Notes under the pieces: model-generated
Seen by the model: the letters and a program-made list of their open reading frames with translations, nothing else
What the model was told of the DNA's origin: nothing
The model's database searches: none
Part shown: piece by piece, positions 56,237-64,000 of the stretch
Layout of the letters: each line of letters opens with the position of its first letter
Numbering within the stretch: position 1 is the stretch's first letter
Position numbers and translations under genes: made by a program
Source of the DNA: JAPPHY01 sp965247535
Lineage (GTDB): Bacteria > Chloroflexota > Dehalococcoidia > Lucifugimonadales > UBA2985
NCBI GenBank assembly: GCA_965247535.1
Contig: OZ252018.1
Span: 682,001-746,000 of the forward strand
DNA length: 64,000 nt
Direction of reading: 5' to 3'

Positions 56237-56605
56237 CTACTCTTCGAACTTGTAGCCGGTGCCCCACACGGTCTTGATGTACCGCGGCTTCTCCGGTGAC
56301 CCCTCCACCTTCTCTCGCAGCCGCCGGATGTGGACGGTGACCGTGCTGCAGTCCATCGGCGTGTTGTAGGACCAGACCTTGCGCATCAGCTCCTCACGGG
56401 TGAAGACCTGACCGGGGTGTGAAGCCAGGAAGAAGAGCAGGTCGAACTCTGTGACGGTGAGGCGCTGCTTTGCGCCGTCCTTGGTGACCATCCTGGTACG
56501 TGAGCATATGCTGAGGCCTTGAAAGTCAAGTGTCTCGGGGACGTCCCACTTGTCCGTGTCGTAGGTCATGCCCGGGACCGCGCTGTCGATCATCTCGTCC
56601 TCCAT
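56237..56605 (-). CDS. orphan winged-helix regulator (OmpR-type DNA-binding domain only)
   Basis: 122 residues from ATG 56605. The OmpR/PhoB-type output domain fills almost the whole chain: LTVTEFDLLFFLASHPGQVF, TREELMRKVWSYNTPMDCST, VTVHIRRLREKVE and YIKTVWGTGYKFEE. No receiver domain or histidine kinase is present. The N-terminal ~35 residues are unrelated. An alternative TTG start at 56650 would extend it. It lies convergent with gcvPB and divergent from otsA, so it could regulate either; this is inference. Confidence 0.85.
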   Translation of the reverse strand: MEDEMIDSAVPGMTYDTDKWDVPETLDFQGLSICSRTRMVTKDGAKQRLTVTEFDLLFFLASHPGQVFTREELMRKVWSYNTPMDCSTVTVHIRRLREKVEGSPEKPRYIKTVWGTGYKFEE

Positions 56606-56722
56606 CCCGAAGTGGGTGAGGCCTCTCCCGGCCTGCCGGCATCCAAACAATTGTCCCTTTGTATAGATATACGTAAAGCGGGCCGTTTTGGATTAAGGAG
56701 GCCGGCGGAGCCGCTGCCAAAG

Positions 56723-56751
56723 TTGACAACCCACAGGCGCTATGCTAAATT
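56723..56751 (+). promoter_or_regulatory. otsA promoter (TTGACA-17-TAAATT)
   Basis: TTGACA at 56723-56728, a 17-bp spacer and TAAATT at 56746-56751. Transcription would start near 56758, leaving a ~160-nt leader before the ATG at 56918. I see no riboswitch class that I can name in the leader. Confidence 0.6.
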
Positions 56752-56917
56752 GCGACCAGCCTGTTGCAGAGGGAGTAGTCTTCTGTTCCCAGCGCGCGAA
56801 TCGCCTTCTCCATGGCGGACGATCTATACTGCACTTCATGGGTATCGTGTCCTGCTTCCGGATTGGGGTTGACGTGGTTCATGCCGGACCAGAGGTCCTC
56901 CCCAAGTCTATGGAGCA

Positions 56918-58462
56918 ATGAGAGGGGCTAGCGCCGGAGAGAGAAGAAGCGCCCGGTTCATAGAGCAGTGCTCGGAGATGCTGCAGGACCGGCGATTGAT
57001 ACTGGTCAGCAACAGGGGGCCGGTAGAGTATCACGTTACGCCTGAGGGCGGGTTGCAGGCGCGTCGTGGAAGCGGCGGCGTGGTAACGGCCCTCAGCACA
57101 CTCACCAACTACGTTGACCTGACCTGGGTGGCAAGCGCCATGGGCGAAGGTGATCGCCGCGTGGCGCAGCAGACCGAGGGCGGAAGGGTCAAATCTCCCA
57201 TACCAGGCCAGAGCCTCTTCCTCCGATACGTGGTTACACCGCGCCGCGTATACCACAAGTTCTACAACATATTCTGCAACCCACTCCTCTGGTTCCTGCA
57301 GCACTACATGTGGAGCTCGCCCTACACGCCCAACGTGGACAGCTCCGTATACGACGCCTGGGAGATGGGCTACATTCCCGTCAACCGCCTCTTCGCCGAT
57401 GCCGTGGTGGAAGAGGCCCAGCACAGCTCTCTGCCGCCCTACGTAATGCTCCACGACTACCACCTCTACCTTGCGCCCGGAATGGTGAGGGAGGCTCTCC
57501 CGAACGCCCTCATACAGCACTTTCTGCACATACCCTGGCCGGACCCCAGCTACTGGCAGATGCTGCCCGCCTTCATGCGAACCGCCATCTGCGAGAGCCT
57601 GTGCGCCAGCGACATCGTGGGGTTTCAGACGACGCGGGACATGCGCAGCTTCCTGCAGAGCTGCGAGATGTTCGTGGAGCGGGCCGTAGTAGACCACACA
57701 AAGTGCACAATCAGCCTGGACGGCAGGGAGACGGTAGCGCGCTGCTATCCCATCTCCATTGACGTGGGCGAGCTTCGGGAAATAGCCAGCTCGCCTCGCG
57801 CCCTGGAGTACGAGCGCAAGATCAGCCAGCTGCTCGGCGAGAAGACCATCGTCAGGGTGGACCGCGTAGAGCCCAGCAAGAACATCGTCAGGGGTTTCAG
57901 GGCGTACCGCCTGCTGCTGGAGCGCAACCCGGACCTTCATGGCCGGGTGAAGTTCCTGGCGTTCCTGGTGCCTTCGCGGACGCACATTCGCCAGTACCAG
58001 CGGTATCTCCAGGAGGTTGACACCCTGGTCACGGAGATCAACGAGACGTTTGGGAACGAAAGCTGGCAGCCTATAACCGTGTTCTACGAGAACAACTACA
58101 CGCAGGCCATGGCGGCCATGAAGCTGTACGACGTGCTGCTGGTCAACTCCATCATAGACGGCATGAACCTGGTGGCCAAGGAAGGCCCGGTCGTCAATAC
58201 GCGAGGCGGCGTGGTGGTGCTATCGGAGACAGCGGGCGCCTTCGCCCAGCTCCACGAGGGCGTTTTGGCCGTTGCTCCCGCGGACGTGGAAGGCACTTCG
58301 CAGGCGCTCTACCAGGCGATAACCGCATCCGTGGAGGAGCGCGAGAGGCGCGCCAACCTGCTCGTGCAGAAGGTGGAGGAGGAGGACGTGATCAACTGGA
58401 TGCAGTGCCAATTGGAGGACATGAGATCCCTGATGGGCCGTGCCGATCAGGTCGAAGCCTAG
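56918..58462 (+). CDS. otsA: alpha,alpha-trehalose-6-phosphate synthase family protein (GT20)
   Basis: Retaining glycosyltransferase family 20, 514 residues, joining a UDP/ADP-sugar to a sugar phosphate. Motifs: ILVSNRGPVEY near the start, the loop RRGSGGVVTAL, LHDYHLYLAPGM, FLHIPWPDPSYW, GFQTTRDMRSF, RVDRVEPSKNIVRGFRAY and the donor-site segment DGMNLVAKEGPVVN. All are canonical. Product (trehalose-6-P versus a related compatible solute) is not fixed by sequence alone, but otsB-like phosphatase is adjacent. Alternative start ATG 56978 is possible. Confidence 0.88.
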   Translation: MRGASAGERRSARFIEQCSEMLQDRRLILVSNRGPVEYHVTPEGGLQARRGSGGVVTALSTLTNYVDLTWVASAMGEGDRRVAQQTEGGRVKSPIPGQSLFLRYVVTPRRVYHKFYNIFCNPLLWFLQHYMWSSPYTPNVDSSVYDAWEMGYIPVNRLFADAVVEEAQHSSLPPYVMLHDYHLYLAPGMVREALPNALIQHFLHIPWPDPSYWQMLPAFMRTAICESLCASDIVGFQTTRDMRSFLQSCEMFVERAVVDHTKCTISLDGRETVARCYPISIDVGELREIASSPRALEYERKISQLLGEKTIVRVDRVEPSKNIVRGFRAYRLLLERNPDLHGRVKFLAFLVPSRTHIRQYQRYLQEVDTLVTEINETFGNESWQPITVFYENNYTQAMAAMKLYDVLLVNSIIDGMNLVAKEGPVVNTRGGVVVLSETAGAFAQLHEGVLAVAPADVEGTSQALYQAITASVEERERRANLLVQKVEEEDVINWMQCQLEDMRSLMGRADQVEA

Positions 58463-58472
58463 CGTTCACTGT

Positions 58473-59348
58473 TCAACCAGGCCGGGCAAGCCATTCCAGG
58501 ATCTTCTCCACATCCTCGACGCCTCTCGCCACAAGGTCGGCTTCTCTCAACACGGCTTTCGGCGTGTTGTCACCAAGAACCCCGATAGCGAGGCCATCGC
58601 ACGTCCCCCGCGCGGTGAGCGCGTGCAGCGCAACGAAGGCGTCCACGTCCGTGGTGTCGTCGCCCAGGCATACAACTCCGCGCAGGCCGTGCTCCTGAAC
58701 CAGCTCCCTCAGCGACGTGCCCTTGTCCACACTCACCGGCGGGCGCAGCTCCACCACCAGCTTGCCCTCCGTGACGATCATGTGAGCTGCCTCTGGCGAG
58801 CCTGCAAGCGCCTCCAGAATGGCCGCCCTGGCGCGCTCCGGCTCTGGGCTGAGCCGGTAGTGGAAGCTGGCGGAGACGCCCTTGTCCTCCACCAGCAGGC
58901 CCGGCGTCTGCAGCGACTGACGCATCCTCTCTGCGATGTTGTGAATGGTATTGGCGTGCTGCTGAGCCTCCTCGCGCACCTCCAGCCTGCCGTTGTGCCA
59001 CGTCTCCAGGCCGTGATTGCCGCGGTATATTGCACCGGCAACGTCAACCATTTCCCTGGCTGTAGGAGCGGCCCGGCCGGTGAGCACGGCCACGAGCGCC
59101 AGACGGGGCACGATGGCCGACAGAGCTCTGCGGCAGCGCGGCGAGACCACGGTTTCCTCGGGCGTAGCCGTGATGGGAGCGATTGTGCCGTCTACGTCGG
59201 TGACGAGGCCTGAGGGCGAGCGGGCCAGCGTCGCTCGAATGCGGTCCAGGTGTTGGAGTGCGTTTGGCGCTTCCAAAGTGGGTACTCTCGCTAGGCCATT
59301 TTGTCGTACACGCCCGTCCCCTGGTTGGTCAACTCGACGGGATTGCAA
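58473..59348 (-). CDS. otsB: trehalose-6-phosphate phosphatase
   Basis: HAD-type phosphatase. The nucleophile motif is LVTDVDGTIAPI, motif II is VAVLTGRAA, and the C-terminal motif is VVCLGDDTTDVDAFVAL. The Lys/Asp cap segment contains SVDKGTSLRELV. Start unclear: TTG 59348 gives 291 residues, whereas the conserved part begins near LEAPNALQHLDRI and no ATG is available. It is convergent with otsA (10-bp gap) and downstream of the MFS gene. Confidence 0.88.
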   Translation of the reverse strand: MQSRRVDQPGDGRVRQNGLARVPTLEAPNALQHLDRIRATLARSPSGLVTDVDGTIAPITATPEETVVSPRCRRALSAIVPRLALVAVLTGRAAPTAREMVDVAGAIYRGNHGLETWHNGRLEVREEAQQHANTIHNIAERMRQSLQTPGLLVEDKGVSASFHYRLSPEPERARAAILEALAGSPEAAHMIVTEGKLVVELRPPVSVDKGTSLRELVQEHGLRGVVCLGDDTTDVDAFVALHALTARGTCDGLAIGVLGDNTPKAVLREADLVARGVEDVEKILEWLARPG

Positions 59349-59358
59349 AGGGCCGGCA

Positions 59359-60744
59359 TCAGCCGGGGCGTGAAGGAGGAGCGGGCTTGCGTGCGATGAA
59401 GAGGAACATTGTTCCCAGTACTAGCGCCACAATGAAGCTCATGAAGGCGATCTGGTAGTTGTCGGTCGTGTCGTAGACCCAGCCGGCGTAGATCGGCCCA
59501 ATCACGGTTGCCGGGATGTGGCACAGCTGCATCCAGCCGCGGATTGCGGCGAAGTTCCTCCGCCCAAAGTACTCTCCGACGATTGCCATGAACACGGGTA
59601 TGGCGCCTCCATACGCTATTCCGTAGATCACCACAAAGACCCACACCATGAACATGTTGGTGGCGTTGGCAAGTACGTAGATGCCCAGCGCCTGCAGCAG
59701 CGCGCATACGATCAAGACGTACCGCTTCTCTACGTAGTCGCCGAGTACACCGAAGCCCAGGCGCCCCACGAGACTGATGGTGACCATTGCGCCCAGGGCC
59801 GCGCTCGCCTGGACGAGCGGTATCCCGCGGACGTTGGTGAGGTAGTTCACCTGGTGGATGACCACGGAAGTCATGGCCACCGCCCGTGCCGTTGTGCCGA
59901 GCACCAGCATCCAGAAGGCAAGCGAGATGAGGGCCTGGCGTACGCTGAAGTCGTAGTCGGCCGCCCACGTCCTTGCAGCGGTTATTGCCCGCCGCCCGGT
60001 TCCGGTCCCGTCCCCGTCCTGCGCTCGCGAGGCAGAGGGTTGTGGGTCGTCAGGGACTCCGGGCTCGTCGCCGTCGGGAAGGTAGCCGTACTGCTCCGGC
60101 TTGTGGCGCAGGAGCATCGAAAGGGGGATCACTATGACGAAGATGCCCACGCCTGACAGGAGAGCGGCTGTGCGCCAGCCAAAGTCGTTGACCACCCAGC
60201 CGAGAGCGAACACTGTAAGGCCGCTGCCTCCCGCGCCCAGCGAGAAGATGGCGAAGGCTCTGGACCGTTTACGGTTGAACCACGCGTTGACGGCTGCCTG
60301 GCTGGCATGGCCGAAGCCGGTGTTGTATCCGATGGACATCCAGCCGGCGTAGAGCAGGACGAAGACCACGAACGCACTGAGATGGAGCGGTCCGATACTC
60401 ACGGGGCTCACGGCGCTCATCAGGAAGAAGCCGGTGCCGGCGATGACAGCGCCTATGACGGCCATCCTCCGCGGCCCGAACTTGTCGATTGCCCAGCCGA
60501 TGATTGGGCCTTCGAGGCCACCCTCAAGCCGTGACAGCGAGATTACCGCGGCGCCGGCCGCCGCGCTCCATCCGAATTCGTCCAGGAGGACCTTGAAAAA
60601 TATGGGGAAGCCGTAGAACCAGACGCCAGCGCCGTAGGTGTTGATGGCGGCCGCGGCGGCTACCACGTACCAGCCGTAAAACAGGCCGCGGCGCCGTCTC
60701 GTGGCCGTCAGGGCCGCTGTCTCGACCTTCAGCGTATCAGCCAT
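59359..60744 (-). CDS. MFS transporter (MCT/OFA-like)
   Basis: 461 residues, 12 predicted segments. Starts with FYGWYVVAAAAAINTYGAG, continues with the loop AIDKFGPRRMAVIGAV and the mid-loop KPEQYGYLPDGDEPG, matching the paralogue at 37684-38952. An added ~40-residue central loop (ASRAQDGDGTGTGRRA) is unlike that copy. Probable organic-anion carrier by family. ATG 60744. It is just upstream of otsB on the same strand, 10 nt away. Confidence 0.88.
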   Translation of the reverse strand: MADTLKVETAALTATRRRRGLFYGWYVVAAAAAINTYGAGVWFYGFPIFFKVLLDEFGWSAAAGAAVISLSRLEGGLEGPIIGWAIDKFGPRRMAVIGAVIAGTGFFLMSAVSPVSIGPLHLSAFVVFVLLYAGWMSIGYNTGFGHASQAAVNAWFNRKRSRAFAIFSLGAGGSGLTVFALGWVVNDFGWRTAALLSGVGIFVIVIPLSMLLRHKPEQYGYLPDGDEPGVPDDPQPSASRAQDGDGTGTGRRAITAARTWAADYDFSVRQALISLAFWMLVLGTTARAVAMTSVVIHQVNYLTNVRGIPLVQASAALGAMVTISLVGRLGFGVLGDYVEKRYVLIVCALLQALGIYVLANATNMFMVWVFVVIYGIAYGGAIPVFMAIVGEYFGRRNFAAIRGWMQLCHIPATVIGPIYAGWVYDTTDNYQIAFMSFIVALVLGTMFLFIARKPAPPSRPG

Positions 60745-60785
60745 TCTTCAGCACCCTGCGAGGTACCTGCCTCCCGGAGGCAGGA

Positions 60786-61559
60786 TCAGTCGAATTCTTC
60801 CTCCTCATCGTCATCGTCGTGCTGATGCGATTCGGGTGCGCCCAATGACATGCGTGGCAGGAGGGCGCTGGGGTGGTCTCGCTTCTGCTTGCGTGGGGGC
60901 AGGCCCTTGAGGTCCTCTGCCATGCGCGCGACGTCCTCCGCGCTCACCTTGGAGGAGTCCACCACCAGTCCCTGCAGTCCAACGTCCTGCAGCACGACAA
61001 GCTCGCCTCGACTCAGTGGCCTGGAGCGCAGGAGCAACAGAGGCCTTGGAATGAAGTCCCTGACAGCCCTCACCTGCATAAGAGCCTTGACGGTGAGTGG
61101 AGACGCGTCCTCGAGGCCCGAGATTACGACGGCGTCCACGGGAAACTCCTCCATGGAGTGGCCCAGCTCCTCCGGGAACTCGACGGGGACTACGAAGAGC
61201 CGCCCGATCTCCTCATCCGCCAGGAGTTCGGAGGGTGTGTCCACGCTGGAGAAGACCACAAAGTCGCCGCCCTGCTCCTTGATGTCGTCCAGCGATACGC
61301 CGGTGGTTGAGCCGGGCCAGAGGCCCCAAAGCCTGTCGCCCACTGCCTTTTGGGCGGCCTTCAACTGCGCGTTCGAGGCTTTTGGCACCGAAATAATGAA
61401 ACCGTCCGTCTGCGAGTCGGACGCGGCAGCGTCCTTGGCGCCGGAGAGGGATATTATGAGTAGAGCCGGGGAGCGTTCAGGGGCGCGGCCCGCGGCGAAG
61501 CCCATGGGAGCGGGCGCGACAGTGCCCACCTTCTCCAGGTGCTCAATAAGCTTGCTCAA
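60786..61559 (-). CDS. conserved hypothetical protein with acidic tail
   Basis: 257 residues, family not recognised. Pattern of alternating strands and helices: MGFAAGRAPERSPALLIISL at the N-terminus, DFVVFSSVDTPSELLADEEI, FPVDAVVISGLEDASPLTVK, IPRPLLLLRSRPLSRGELVV and LQDVGLQGLVVDSSKVSAED. This is compatible with a TIM-barrel or Rossmann-like fold. The last 13 residues are almost all Asp/Glu (HDDDDEEEEFD). Start TTG 61559 with GGAGA upstream. It lies downstream of the two desulforedoxin-like genes on the same strand. Confidence 0.75.
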   Translation of the reverse strand: MSKLIEHLEKVGTVAPAPMGFAAGRAPERSPALLIISLSGAKDAAASDSQTDGFIISVPKASNAQLKAAQKAVGDRLWGLWPGSTTGVSLDDIKEQGGDFVVFSSVDTPSELLADEEIGRLFVVPVEFPEELGHSMEEFPVDAVVISGLEDASPLTVKALMQVRAVRDFIPRPLLLLRSRPLSRGELVVLQDVGLQGLVVDSSKVSAEDVARMAEDLKGLPPRKQKRDHPSALLPRMSLGAPESHQHDDDDEEEEFD

Positions 61560-61670
61560 GGGAGTCTCCTGTGGAGGCTGGAAGCCCCAGGATAGATGTG
61601 TCTCTCTGCGGGATCCTTCCCGAGAGGACGGGGTGAGTCCCTGTGGAGACGGGGGTGGTGGCGCCCCGTG

Positions 61671-61814
61671 CTAGTCAGACGAGGGGAGCCTGCGCGCATC
61701 CTGCAACGCCATTTCCTTGTCGCAGCACACTACCGGGCCATCGCCGGCCTTGGTGCATAGCGCAACGGTGCCGCAGGTCTCGCACTGATACCGCTTGCCG
61801 AGCTCGTTTGCCAT
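61671..61814 (-). CDS. desulforedoxin-like protein 1
   Basis: 47 residues. MANELGKRYQCETCGTVALC then GDGPVVCCDKEMALQ matches desulforedoxin (C-x2-C and adjacent C-C, binding one Fe or Zn per chain in a dimer), with a further Cys at 20. Start ATG 61814, with GGAGG just upstream. An 11-residue C-terminal extension (ARRLPSSD) is unusual. A redox or metal-sensor role is likely by family. Confidence 0.85.
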   Translation of the reverse strand: MANELGKRYQCETCGTVALCTKAGDGPVVCCDKEMALQDARRLPSSD

Positions 61815-61878
61815 GGTGTAACCTCCTGCGCCGGCCTCATCGCGGGCCGGTAGTGGGAGCGGATTAGCGTTGAGTTGC

Positions 61879-61995
61879 CTACTTCTGCTGAACGGGTTCG
61901 CCGCAGCAGGCCATGGTGCCTTCTCCGGCGGTCGTGACAATGAACTCAGAGCCGCAGGTCTTGCAGGAATACCTCTTACCGGACTCGTTGGCCAA
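61879..61995 (-). CDS. desulforedoxin-like protein 2
   Basis: 38 residues from a TTG start at 61995, with AGGGGGA upstream: MANESGKRYSCKTCGSEFIV then GEGTMACCGEPVQQK. It has the complete C-x2-C ... C-C set at the exact length of desulforedoxin (36). It is a paralogue of the next gene (ANE-x-GKRY-x-C) and precedes it by 64 nt on the same strand, so a duplication. It is too short for usual gene callers and easily missed. Confidence 0.82.
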   Translation of the reverse strand: MANESGKRYSCKTCGSEFIVTTAGEGTMACCGEPVQQK

Positions 61996-62024
61996 CTCGA
62001 TCCCCCTGAGTGTAGGATTGAGCC

Positions 62025-62053
62025 ATTATAGCTTTACGAGCCTGGTCGGTCAA
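62025..62053 (-). promoter_or_regulatory. desulforedoxin promoter (TTGACC-17-TATAAT)
   Basis: Minus strand TTGACC (62053-62048), a 17-bp spacer and a perfect TATAAT (62030-62025). It would drive both desulforedoxin-like genes and perhaps the unknown gene at 60786. Confidence 0.8.
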
Positions 62054-62116
62054 CCGGAAACGGCTTTGCGGCGAGGGTTGGCGGAGCGGCGCAGGACAGG
62101 CCACAATTGAATCTGT

Positions 62117-62122
62117 TATCAT
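62117..62122 (+). promoter_or_regulatory. lipA -10 element, near-leaderless start
   Basis: TATCAT at 62117-62122 lies 8 nt before the lipA ATG at 62131. No good -35 is visible. If used, the mRNA would begin at or within a few bases of the start codon; there is no Shine-Dalgarno sequence. Confidence 0.4.
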
Positions 62123-62130
62123 GTCTTCAA

Positions 62131-63021
62131 ATGTCCACACAAATCACTCTCGAGCAGGCGCCTCGCAGGCGTTTGCCTCCCTGGTTCAAGGTGCCCATGC
62201 CGGGCGGCGAAAACTACCGCGAGCTTGAAGGCCTGCTCCGCGACAGCAGCCTGCACACGGTGTGCGAGGAGGCACGCTGCCCCAACATCGGCGAGTGCTG
62301 GGAGCGGCGGAGCGCCACATTCATGGTGCTCGGAGACATCTGCACCCGCCGATGCCACTACTGCGCCGTTACGACCGGCAGGCCGCTCGGCCTCGACCTC
62401 CAGGAGCCGGCGAGGCTCGCACGCGTAGTCGAGAGGCTTGCGCTGCGGTACTGCGTGATCACGTCGGTCAACCGCGACGACCTCGCGGACGGCGGCGCCT
62501 ACATCTTCGCCGAGTGCATTCGTCAGATTCGACACAGGGTGCCCGGCTGCGAAGTCGAGGTCCTGATCCCGGACTTTGAGGGCTCTGTGGACGCGCTCCG
62601 CACCGTCATGAACGCTGCTCCTGACGTCCTGAACCACAACATTGAGACGGTTGAGCGCGTGTTCCACTCCGTGCGCCCCAGAGGTGACTATCACCAGTCG
62701 CTTGAGCTGCTGGCGAGAGCCAAGGAGATCGACCCGGAAGCCGTGACCAAGTCGGGCATGATGGTTGGCCTGGGCGAGGAGTGGGATGAGATCATCCAGA
62801 CCATGCGGGACCTCCGGTCTGTGGACTGCGGCCTGCTGACCATCGGGCAGTACCTGCGGCCCTCCGCGAAGCACCATGTTCTGGAGAGGTTCTACACGCC
62901 CCAGGAGTTCGACGAGCTGCGAATCGAGGGCGAACGCCTGGGATTCCGCCACGTGGCGTCCGGCCCCCTTGTGCGTAGCTCATACCACGCCGAAGAGCAG
63001 TCCGCCGCGGCCCGGCGCTAG
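62131..63021 (+). CDS. lipA: lipoyl synthase
   Basis: Radical-SAM enzyme that inserts two sulfurs into octanoyl groups on carrier proteins such as GcvH. 296 residues. Auxiliary cluster ligands are Cys45, Cys50 and Cys56 (VCEEARCPNIGEC); radical-SAM ligands are Cys71, Cys75 and Cys78 (CTRRCHYC). Other signatures are VITSVNRDDLADGGA, LNHNIETVERV and the C-terminal RSSYHAEE with the conserved Ser. ATG 62131 is preferred over an upstream start at 62107. The lipB octanoyltransferase is not in the window. Confidence 0.96.
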   Translation: MSTQITLEQAPRRRLPPWFKVPMPGGENYRELEGLLRDSSLHTVCEEARCPNIGECWERRSATFMVLGDICTRRCHYCAVTTGRPLGLDLQEPARLARVVERLALRYCVITSVNRDDLADGGAYIFAECIRQIRHRVPGCEVEVLIPDFEGSVDALRTVMNAAPDVLNHNIETVERVFHSVRPRGDYHQSLELLARAKEIDPEAVTKSGMMVGLGEEWDEIIQTMRDLRSVDCGLLTIGQYLRPSAKHHVLERFYTPQEFDELRIEGERLGFRHVASGPLVRSSYHAEEQSAAARR

Positions 63022-63064
63022 ACCTACACGTCGGCCCGCCCATCACGCCTGTCCTGAGTCCACC

Positions 63065-64000
63065 ATGTCCTCGCAGCCACCATCGTTGCTGCTCTACAAC
63101 GCAAGGGTCATCACGCTAGAGCCGTCGCTGCCGCGCGCCTCATGGGTGACGGTTTCGGGCGGCCGCATAGCGGAGGTGGGCAGGGGAGACCCGCCGCGCG
63201 AGCTATTCGGCCGGCAGGGCGTCAGAGCGATCGATTGCGAGGGCGGCGCGCTCATTCCCGGCTTCCATGACGCCCACTGCCACGTGCTCGCCGCTGCGTC
63301 CGCGCTCCTCGCGGTGGACTGCTCGCCGGAGGCTGTCTCGTCCGTGGAGGAGATCGGCGAGCTGTTGAGGCGGCGCGCCTATGCCTCTCCGCCGGGCGCT
63401 TGGATACGCGGCGCCGGCTACAACGAGTTCTACCTTCGCGAGAGGCGCCACCCGGACCGCCACGATCTGGATGCCGCCGTGCCGGACAGGCCGGTCAGGC
63501 TGGCGCACCGTTCGGGACACGCGCACGTGCTCAACACGCGTGGCCTGGAGCTGGCTGGCATCCGTGCGGACACCCCGGGCCCCGTCGACGGCGTCATCGA
63601 GAGGGACACGGCTACGGGCGAGCCCACGGGGCTGCTTCTGGAGATGGGCGGCTACCTGGATGGCGTCGTACCGCCGCTCACACGTGAGGATATGTACGAG
63701 GGCGTCCGGCTCTTCAACGCCCAGTGCCTGTCGCTGGGGATTACGGCTCTGCAGGACGCAACGCCCGGCAACTCGCCGGAGCGATGGGGGCTCTTCGAGG
63801 ACGTCCGTGAGCGGGGCCTCCTGACGCCGGAGCTCACGCTCATGGCGGGCGCGGCGCACCTACCGGACTTCCTGCGAGAGGGGTTCACGTTTGGGTACGA
63901 AAGTGACGGCATGCGCCTGGGCGCGGCCAAGATCATGCTGACCATGACCACCGGCTCTCTGAGCCCATCGATGGAGGAACTTGCACTCACGGTCGAGCGC
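63065..64000 (+). CDS. amidohydrolase (YtcJ-like), truncated by the window end
   Basis: 312 codons are present and the frame is open at the edge, so the C-terminus is missing. Metal-dependent amidohydrolase of the YtcJ/amidohydrolase-3 type: LLYNARVITLE at the start, GGRIAEVGRG, the metal HxH in ALIPGFHDAHCHVL, and an inserted region typical of the group (GAGYNEFYL, LAHRSGHAHVLNTRGLELAG). The substrate is not identifiable. ATG 63065 lies 43 nt after lipA. Confidence 0.85.
   Translation, partial: MSSQPPSLLLYNARVITLEPSLPRASWVTVSGGRIAEVGRGDPPRELFGRQGVRAIDCEGGALIPGFHDAHCHVLAAASALLAVDCSPEAVSSVEEIGELLRRRAYASPPGAWIRGAGYNEFYLRERRHPDRHDLDAAVPDRPVRLAHRSGHAHVLNTRGLELAGIRADTPGPVDGVIERDTATGEPTGLLLEMGGYLDGVVPPLTREDMYEGVRLFNAQCLSLGITALQDATPGNSPERWGLFEDVRERGLLTPELTLMAGAAHLPDFLREGFTFGYESDGMRLGAAKIMLTMTTGSLSPSMEELALTVER

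Overview
The window is a GC-rich bacterial chromosome segment. It carries a dense mix of housekeeping and accessory genes, and gaps are short: several convergent pairs end within about 10 bp of each other, and many consecutive genes overlap at ATGA. Promoters look sigma70-like (TTGACC/TTGACA, 16-18 bp, TATAAT/TATCAT). The gene style best fits an uncultivated Chloroflexota of the Dehalococcoidia/SAR202 kind: a fused AccD-AccA, Mrp split from its DUF59 partner, type-4 UDG, RNase J, FtsK, several MCT/OFA-like MFS proteins, a DUF3179 lipoprotein and tiny desulforedoxins. This assignment is an inference from gene content; no marker phylogeny was possible.

Layout. 0.2-4.6 kb: dprA, topA and a Xer recombinase that appears to start at CTG. 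4.6-10.6 kb: MFS transporter, alpha/beta hydrolase, a REP-like palindrome cluster, msrA, an NAD-epimerase and an SGNH-like membrane protein. 10.6-18.4 kb: UDG, RNase J, FtsK and AccDA run rightward and meet mrp and a DUF59 gene tail to tail. 18.5-20.4 kb: scar of an integrative element, with a C-terminal integrase fragment on the left, an N-terminal one on the right, and a small membrane protein, a collagen-like lipoprotein and a DUF4177-like protein between. 20.4-31.1 kb: ccmABCD, rpoB, rpoC, tRNA-Val(GAC). 31.3-34.5 kb: ABC-2 exporter with a MarR repressor. 34.6-40 kb: accessory region with a DUF3179 lipoprotein, an MFS protein and a small zinc-type protein. 40-43.8 kb: repeat-domain lipoprotein followed by a response regulator/histidine kinase pair. 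43.9-47.1 kb: tRNA-Val(UAC), a kinase-like/methyltransferase/SDR cluster, a HEPN-like protein and tRNA-Met(CAU). 47.2-51.6 kb: pheS, an aspartyl-protease-like gene, pheT, and rnhA. 51.9-56.2 kb: glycine cleavage operon gcvT-H-PA-PB. 56.2-64 kb: orphan winged-helix regulator, trehalose synthesis genes otsA/otsB, MFS protein, a conserved unknown, two mini-desulforedoxins, lipA and a truncated amidohydrolase. gcvH and lipA are linked, since GcvH carries the lipoyl group whose sulfurs LipA inserts.

The most notable signal is in the DUF3179 gene (35693-37237, minus strand). An in-frame UGA occupies the first Cys position of the family's CxxC motif (UGA-Thr-Leu-Cys). The frame stays open with conserved sequence for about 250 more codons. 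A hairpin with the geometry of a bacterial SECIS starts 9 nt after the UGA. This is a candidate selenoprotein of a family with no assigned function. Other items worth attention are the integrase-flanked collagen-like lipoprotein, the retropepsin-like gene inside pheST, an Mrp lacking its Fe-S CxxC, and a pair of inverted 28-bp repeats around the 34.9-39.7 kb accessory block.
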